Below are positions 60,413 through 64,000 of a stretch of DNA of 64,000 bases, in pieces. A program made the translations under genes and the position numbers. The DNA is from Entrophospora sp. SA101 (Eukaryota > Glomeromycota > Glomeromycetes > Entrophosporales > Entrophosporaceae), in assembly GCA_958430865.1 (NCBI GenBank), contig CAUDNR010001791.1:24259-88258 (forward strand). The letters run 5' to 3'. Within the stretch, counting starts at the first letter, position 1; each line of letters begins with the position of its first letter. The notes beneath the pieces were generated by a model, which worked only from the letters and a program-made list of their open reading frames with translations, was not told the DNA's origin and searched no databases.

Positions 60413-61317
60413 TTATTTTTTAATGTATATTTTTTTGTTTTAACATTATTTATTCAGTTAATTGATTAAAGGTTTCTTTATTCAATTAATTGATTAAAGG
60501 TTTCTTTAATAATGTATATAAATGTTTTTTATTTTTTTTTTAACTAAAAAAGTATAGAATAGAAATTCATTTTCTCATTTTAATTAAAAATTTATTTTCT
60601 TTCAAAACGAACTTTAATATTTTAATTTTGATTATTGGGGTTTTATTATTTGATTACTTTCAATAAAATATACTGGAAAATTTTGACATCTCACAATGAA
60701 TTTCAATTTCAAATTTTCATTCATTATCAGTTATTGTGCAGGTACTAAAGTAAAAATTAATATTAAAGGTATTAGTATTAGTAATTAGTAATTAGTATAG
60801 AAAAAGATCCGTTTTTCACAAATTTATGAAGTCATTTATCCAAGATTATTATGTGAACCAATAATTTCATATCAATTTTGTGGGCAAATTAGGATTTATT
60901 ATTATAGAGGAAAATGATAAAAGGCGAATGAATGAATCAATTTATGTATTAATTCAACTATCATATCGAAAATTTATTTACAGAGATGTTGTATTGAATA
61001 GAGTTGTATTATGCAATGGTAAAGAAGAAAACTAGATACAATGATAAATATATTGAGATGTTTAAAAGCAAATAGTGAAATGTACAAGTATGCTTTGGAA
61101 TTACGTAAAGAAATTACTTGGGAAAATAAAATCATAAAATTAACTTTACACATTTTTATTGTTATTATTAAAATAAATTATATTGAGGAAAATTCCTAAA
61201 AATTTCATTGTTATTTGTTATTATTATTATTATTGATACGTTAATTATGTTAAACCGTTTAAAAAAATAAATAAATAATACTAACCTCTTACATTGAACC
61301 TATACTAAGTACAAGTC
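60413..61317. other. Convergent intergenic region, 3' of TPR and of the Fanzor-type ORF
   Basis: A 28-bp tandem repeat at about 60452-60507 (ATTCAGTTAATTGATTAAAG unit). Otherwise AT-rich, with no ORF. In characterised TnpB and Fanzor systems the guide RNA is made from the region at and beyond the 3' end of the nuclease gene, so about 61000-61317 (minus strand) is where one would look. I cannot identify a scaffold structure or the distal end of the element by eye. Confidence 0.35.
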
Positions 61318-62889
61318 CTACATAGACAGCCTACAATAAGGTGTCTCGGGTGTAAGCCACAACATCGTGAACGACTCTTGTTGTTTTTCTGTAATATACT
61401 TCAAAAGTATATTTCGAGCTCCGTTTACATCTCTATTAATGGTGGATTTGCAAGATGTACAATTAAAGATCTTTGAACTGCCCAAATTTGACTTGATGAC
61501 TCCACAACATCCACATGTTTTGCTGGTGTATTCCTCAGTGCATATGATGACCTTGAACCAAGGGTACTCGCAGGATTTGTGGAGCAAACGTTGGCGAAAA
61601 CGGTAATGTGACCAGGTCAACATTTGTCTTGCTGTTTTAGAGTGGATTTTTCTAGAACCGCATTTTTCAACCATATCTTGTGTTTTAAACTCAGGGAGCA
61701 AAACTATATGGTGGTTTTCACACAACCATCTTGCTAATCTTTTATGACATTCATCCACAAGATTACGGATTTTCTTGTGGATCCGGAACATGCACCGACA
61801 GAACTTATATCTTTTACGTTTATTTGTTTTGCCATGAATAGAATCCCTTTCACCTTGGATTCTATCATAATGCAAACACAAGCGATGTATTCTATTAATA
61901 TTCCCTTTTCCCCATTCTATAACCTTACCACTTGGGTTATAGCCAGTCGTGAAGGTTCTCACTCCTGGATCAAGAGAAATGATGCCGGTGCCTTTATTCT
62001 CTTCAACCACCGAAAATTTAGGACCTTGGTTATCAGCCTTAATTTCAAGTGGTTTGGGGATACACAAGTAGAATTCACCAAGACGATTCATGGCGAGACG
62101 AAGTTCGTAATTTATTTCAGGTATTTTTTCGCTTGTTTTAATACCCCCGAGAAACAAAAAATTACCACGATTTCTTCCCCAGTCCCTTGATGAAATGGTG
62201 ATGCATTGTGATTTATCTTTTTTAGATCTGAATTTCAATTTAAAGTTTTTTCTTTTTAAAGCAACATTAGACTTATAATTTTTTAAAAGGTCCATCATTG
62301 CTGCATCCCTAATGTCATGAGGTGTGTCAAGAACCCACTTAAGACTAATGTCTTTAAATTTTTCAGCTTTATTATTATTGATATAATTTTCACGTAAATA
62401 CTTTTTATTTTTGTTTTTTATATCACTATTGATTGCAGCTAGGCATTGGTTGTACGTCCAGCGTGCAGTACCAATCCATTTTAATAGTTTGTTTTTTTCC
62501 TCCGAATTAGGGTAAAGTCTAATTTTATGAGTTTTCCCTGGTGGAGGTTTTTTGGAGGAGGAGGCTGAAGATGAAGGAATAGCATCAGCGTCAAAAGAAG
62601 ATGGCGAAGTTAAATTTTCTTTTGAAGAAATTGCATCTTTGAAATTATTCCATATTCCATTTGGTAAAAGGGGATGATTATTTAAATCTACAGGTGTTGG
62701 TTTAATCGAGTCAACTGTAACCCATGAACCAAGGGCTAGTCTTTTTAAAGAGTCACCCCATTGACTTGAGCACAATACTTCACTATTAGTCTTTAAGGGT
62801 AACCAACACCAATTTGTGAGTTCTTGAGTGGATTCATCCCAGAATGGCTTACCGTATTCTCCCGAATATAAGCAACACCATTTTAACAC
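61318..62889 (-). CDS. TnpB/Fanzor-type putative RNA-guided nuclease
   Basis: A single uninterrupted frame of 523 codons. Counting from its first codon, residues 1-120 are a Trp- and Ser-rich extension. The TnpB-like core starts at about 122 (KIRLYPNSEEKNKLLKWIGT, RWTYNQCL). RuvC-I is IISLDPGVRTF (Asp307), RuvC-II is IVLLPEFKTQDM (Glu400), the zinc ribbon is TCGCCG and FNCTSC (Cys459, Cys462, Cys477, Cys480), and RuvC-III is INRDVNGARNIL (Asp487). All catalytic residues are present, and the close resemblance to prokaryotic TnpB suggests the Fanzor2-like group. Such proteins cut DNA guided by an RNA from their own element. The first codon is GTG, there is no in-frame ATG before codon 198, and a TAA lies two codons upstream, so translation needs an upstream exon or a non-ATG start, or the 5' end was lost. 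The frame opens inside the transposon-like inverted repeat. Confidence 0.87.
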   Translation of the reverse strand: MLKWCCLYSGEYGKPFWDESTQELTNWCWLPLKTNSEVLCSSQWGDSLKRLALGSWVTVDSIKPTPVDLNNHPLLPNGIWNNFKDAISSKENLTSPSSFDADAIPSSSASSSKKPPPGKTHKIRLYPNSEEKNKLLKWIGTARWTYNQCLAAINSDIKNKNKKYLRENYINNNKAEKFKDISLKWVLDTPHDIRDAAMMDLLKNYKSNVALKRKNFKLKFRSKKDKSQCITISSRDWGRNRGNFLFLGGIKTSEKIPEINYELRLAMNRLGEFYLCIPKPLEIKADNQGPKFSVVEENKGTGIISLDPGVRTFTTGYNPSGKVIEWGKGNINRIHRLCLHYDRIQGERDSIHGKTNKRKRYKFCRCMFRIHKKIRNLVDECHKRLARWLCENHHIVLLPEFKTQDMVEKCGSRKIHSKTARQMLTWSHYRFRQRLLHKSCEYPWFKVIICTEEYTSKTCGCCGVIKSNLGSSKIFNCTSCKSTINRDVNGARNILLKYITEKQQESFTMLWLTPETPYCRLSM

Positions 62890-62932
62890 ATTTTAGTCAA
62901 CAAAACTGCAGGTGTTGCTTATATTTGGGAGA
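62858..62932. repeat. Head-to-head pair of transposon-like terminal repeats
   Basis: 62858-62879 and 62911-62932 are inverted repeats of 22 bp with one mismatch. The right arm begins GGTGTTGCTTATATTTGGGA; the left, read on the minus strand, begins GGTGTTGCTTATATTCGGGA. A 31-bp spacer separates them. The right arm lies 72 bp before the pogo-type transposase ATG, as a left element end would. The left arm forms the first codons of the Fanzor-type frame. Confidence 0.85.
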
Positions 62933-63004
62933 TTTTGTTTGTGTTACATTATGTTTCCTTATTTCATCATTTGTGTTAAGTTTTATTCATTTTTTTCCCA
63001 CGCA

Positions 63005-64000
63005 ATGCCAAAAGTCAAACGTTCTTCATATTCTGTTGCTGAAAAGCTCCAAGTTTTGCAATATGCAAAACAATATGGTTTAAGATCAGCTGGGCGTCAT
63101 TTTACTATTGATCCTTCAATGATTTCTCGTTGGCAAAAACAAGAGGAAGAACTCGATTTAGTAAAACAAAAAAAGAGAAGACAAATTGGTAATAATTTAG
63201 GAAGAAAAGCAAAATATCCTGAGGCTGAAGCTGAATTAAAGGCATGGATTGTTGAATTTCGGCAAGATGGAATTGCTGTAACTCCTAAAATTGTTAAAAC
63301 TTACATGAAAGAACTTTTAGCAAACCAATTTTCTAATATTTATCCAGGTGCCAGTGAAAAATTTCTTGCATCAGAAAGTTGGTTCTATCGCTTTCTTAGA
63401 AGGTATGATTTTGCAATGAGACGTAAAACAAAGATTGGTCAGAAGCTTCCCGCTCACCTTGACATCAAACTTCTCGAATTTCAACAATTTATTATAAAAA
63501 AACAAAAACAATTTGAATATGAACTTTCAGAAATTGGAAATATGGATGAAACTCCTGTTTATTTTGATATGGTTGGAAATTTAACAATTGATAAACATGG
63601 TGCAAAAACTGTGCAAGTTCAAACAACTGGAAATGATAAAAACCGTTTTACATGTGTCCTTACAATTCTTGCAGATGGTACAAAATTACCACCAATTGTT
63701 ATTTTCAAAGGTAATTAAATTACAAAGAATTTACCTTCTCATCAAATCATTGTAATAATAATTGTCATTTTTAAAGGTAAACAAATGCCAAAGAATTTAC
63801 CTTCTCAAATCATTGTACTAATGCACCCAAAAGGATGGATGGATGAAATTGGAATGAAAGCTTGGTTTGATAAGGTTTGGAAAAGAAGACCCGGAAATAG
63901 AATTACAAGAAAAAAAGCTTTACTTGTTATGGATAGCTTTGAAGGCCACAAGACAGATTCTATCAAAAAAATTGCACAAAATGAAAACACTGATTTAGCA
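63005..64000 (+). CDS. Pogo/Tigger-type DDE transposase, 3' end outside the window
   Basis: ATG 63005 (MPKVKRSSYSVAEKLQVLQY) starts an HTH domain of the Psq/CENP-B type (GLRSAGRHFTIDPSMISRWQ). A second CENP-B-like HTH follows (AELKAWIVEFRQDGIAVTPK, ASESWFYRFLRRYDFAMRRK), then the DDE domain with GNMDETPVYFDM (first Asp) and KKALLVMDSFEGHKTD (second Asp). The third acidic residue would be beyond 64000. An intron at 63711-63776 restores the frame as PPIVIFK-GKQMPKNLPSQI, which matches pogo proteins. Without splicing, AAT TAA stops it. The open frame and canonical residues suggest a young element. It transcribes away from the Fanzor-type ORF and shares its terminal sequence. Confidence 0.88.
63701..63832 (+). 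repeat. 66-bp tandem duplication forming an intron
   Basis: 63701-63766 and 63767-63832 align with only a few substitutions and a short indel. Both start ATTTT(C/T)AAAGGTAA and share AAGAATTTACCTTCTC. The first copy provides the GT donor and the second the AG acceptor of the intron at 63711-63776. Confidence 0.85.

Noticed and set aside
61744..62190. 148-codon plus-strand frame
   Set aside because: It is the antisense shadow of the Fanzor-type nuclease core.
62912..63004. N-terminal extension of the pogo-type transposase (LLIFGRFCLCYIMF)
   Set aside because: It is the translation of the terminal repeat and 5' UTR from a non-ATG codon; MPKVKRSS at 63005 is the family start.
1..64000. CRISPR arrays, tRNA, rRNA, bacterial operons
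   Set aside because: No regularly spaced repeats, cloverleaf or rRNA motifs were recognised; the tandem repeats seen are coding minisatellites or microsatellites.

Overview
The window is AT-rich eukaryotic DNA with short spliceosomal introns and Asn-, Ser-, Lys- and Gln-rich homopolymer tracts in its proteins. Its housekeeping genes are fungal in type, including a chitin deacetylase-like secreted protein, a Sth1/Snf2-type remodeler, an Emp65/TAPT1 protein and an Mlp1/TPR protein. With the abundant Tc1, pogo and Fanzor-type mobile DNA this suggests an early-diverging, repeat-rich fungus, perhaps an arbuscular mycorrhizal (Glomeromycotina) species. The organism is an inference; no marker in the window proves it. 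There are two assembly gaps (13319-13328 and 26969-27571).

Layout. Positions 336-11173 (copy A) and 40344-51177 (copy C) are a near-identical direct duplication of about 10.8 kb. Each carries a broken transaldolase gene, a small two-helix membrane-protein gene, a class I cyclic-nucleotide phosphodiesterase gene and a dead Tc1 transposon. A shorter, more diverged and rearranged third copy (copy B, about 18366-22412) holds the small membrane-protein gene, the best-preserved transaldolase copy and a 5'-truncated RBM42 copy. Between A and B lies a complete ten-exon TAPT1/Emp65 gene (14852-17431). Between B and C are a DnaJ/Hsp40 gene (24207-25446), a chitin deacetylase-like gene cut by the gap (27572-28587), a foldback element (29586-29893), a mitochondrial [2Fe-2S] ferredoxin gene (31813-32684), and a SNF2-family remodeler (33414-38450) transcribed divergently from an RBM42 gene (38557-39721) across about 106 bp.

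After copy C come a decayed fragment resembling Fanzor1 nucleases (52004-52279, minus), a pogo-like MITE (52738-52898), and a large TPR/Mlp1 nuclear-pore coiled-coil gene (53037-60412). The right end holds a TnpB/Fanzor-type putative RNA-guided nuclease ORF (61318-62889, minus) with its three RuvC acidic residues and zinc ribbon present. It lies head to head with a pogo/Tigger-type transposase gene (63005 to beyond the window). The two are separated by an almost perfect 22-bp inverted repeat that looks like a pair of transposon termini.

The most interesting points are: the Fanzor/pogo pair sharing terminal sequence, with the nuclease frame lacking any early ATG; a transposase intron apparently created by tandem duplication of exon sequence; a B-like tract inside copy A, as expected from gene conversion; and several segment junctions with 4-6 bp of microhomology, suggesting template-switching rearrangement or assembly chimerism.
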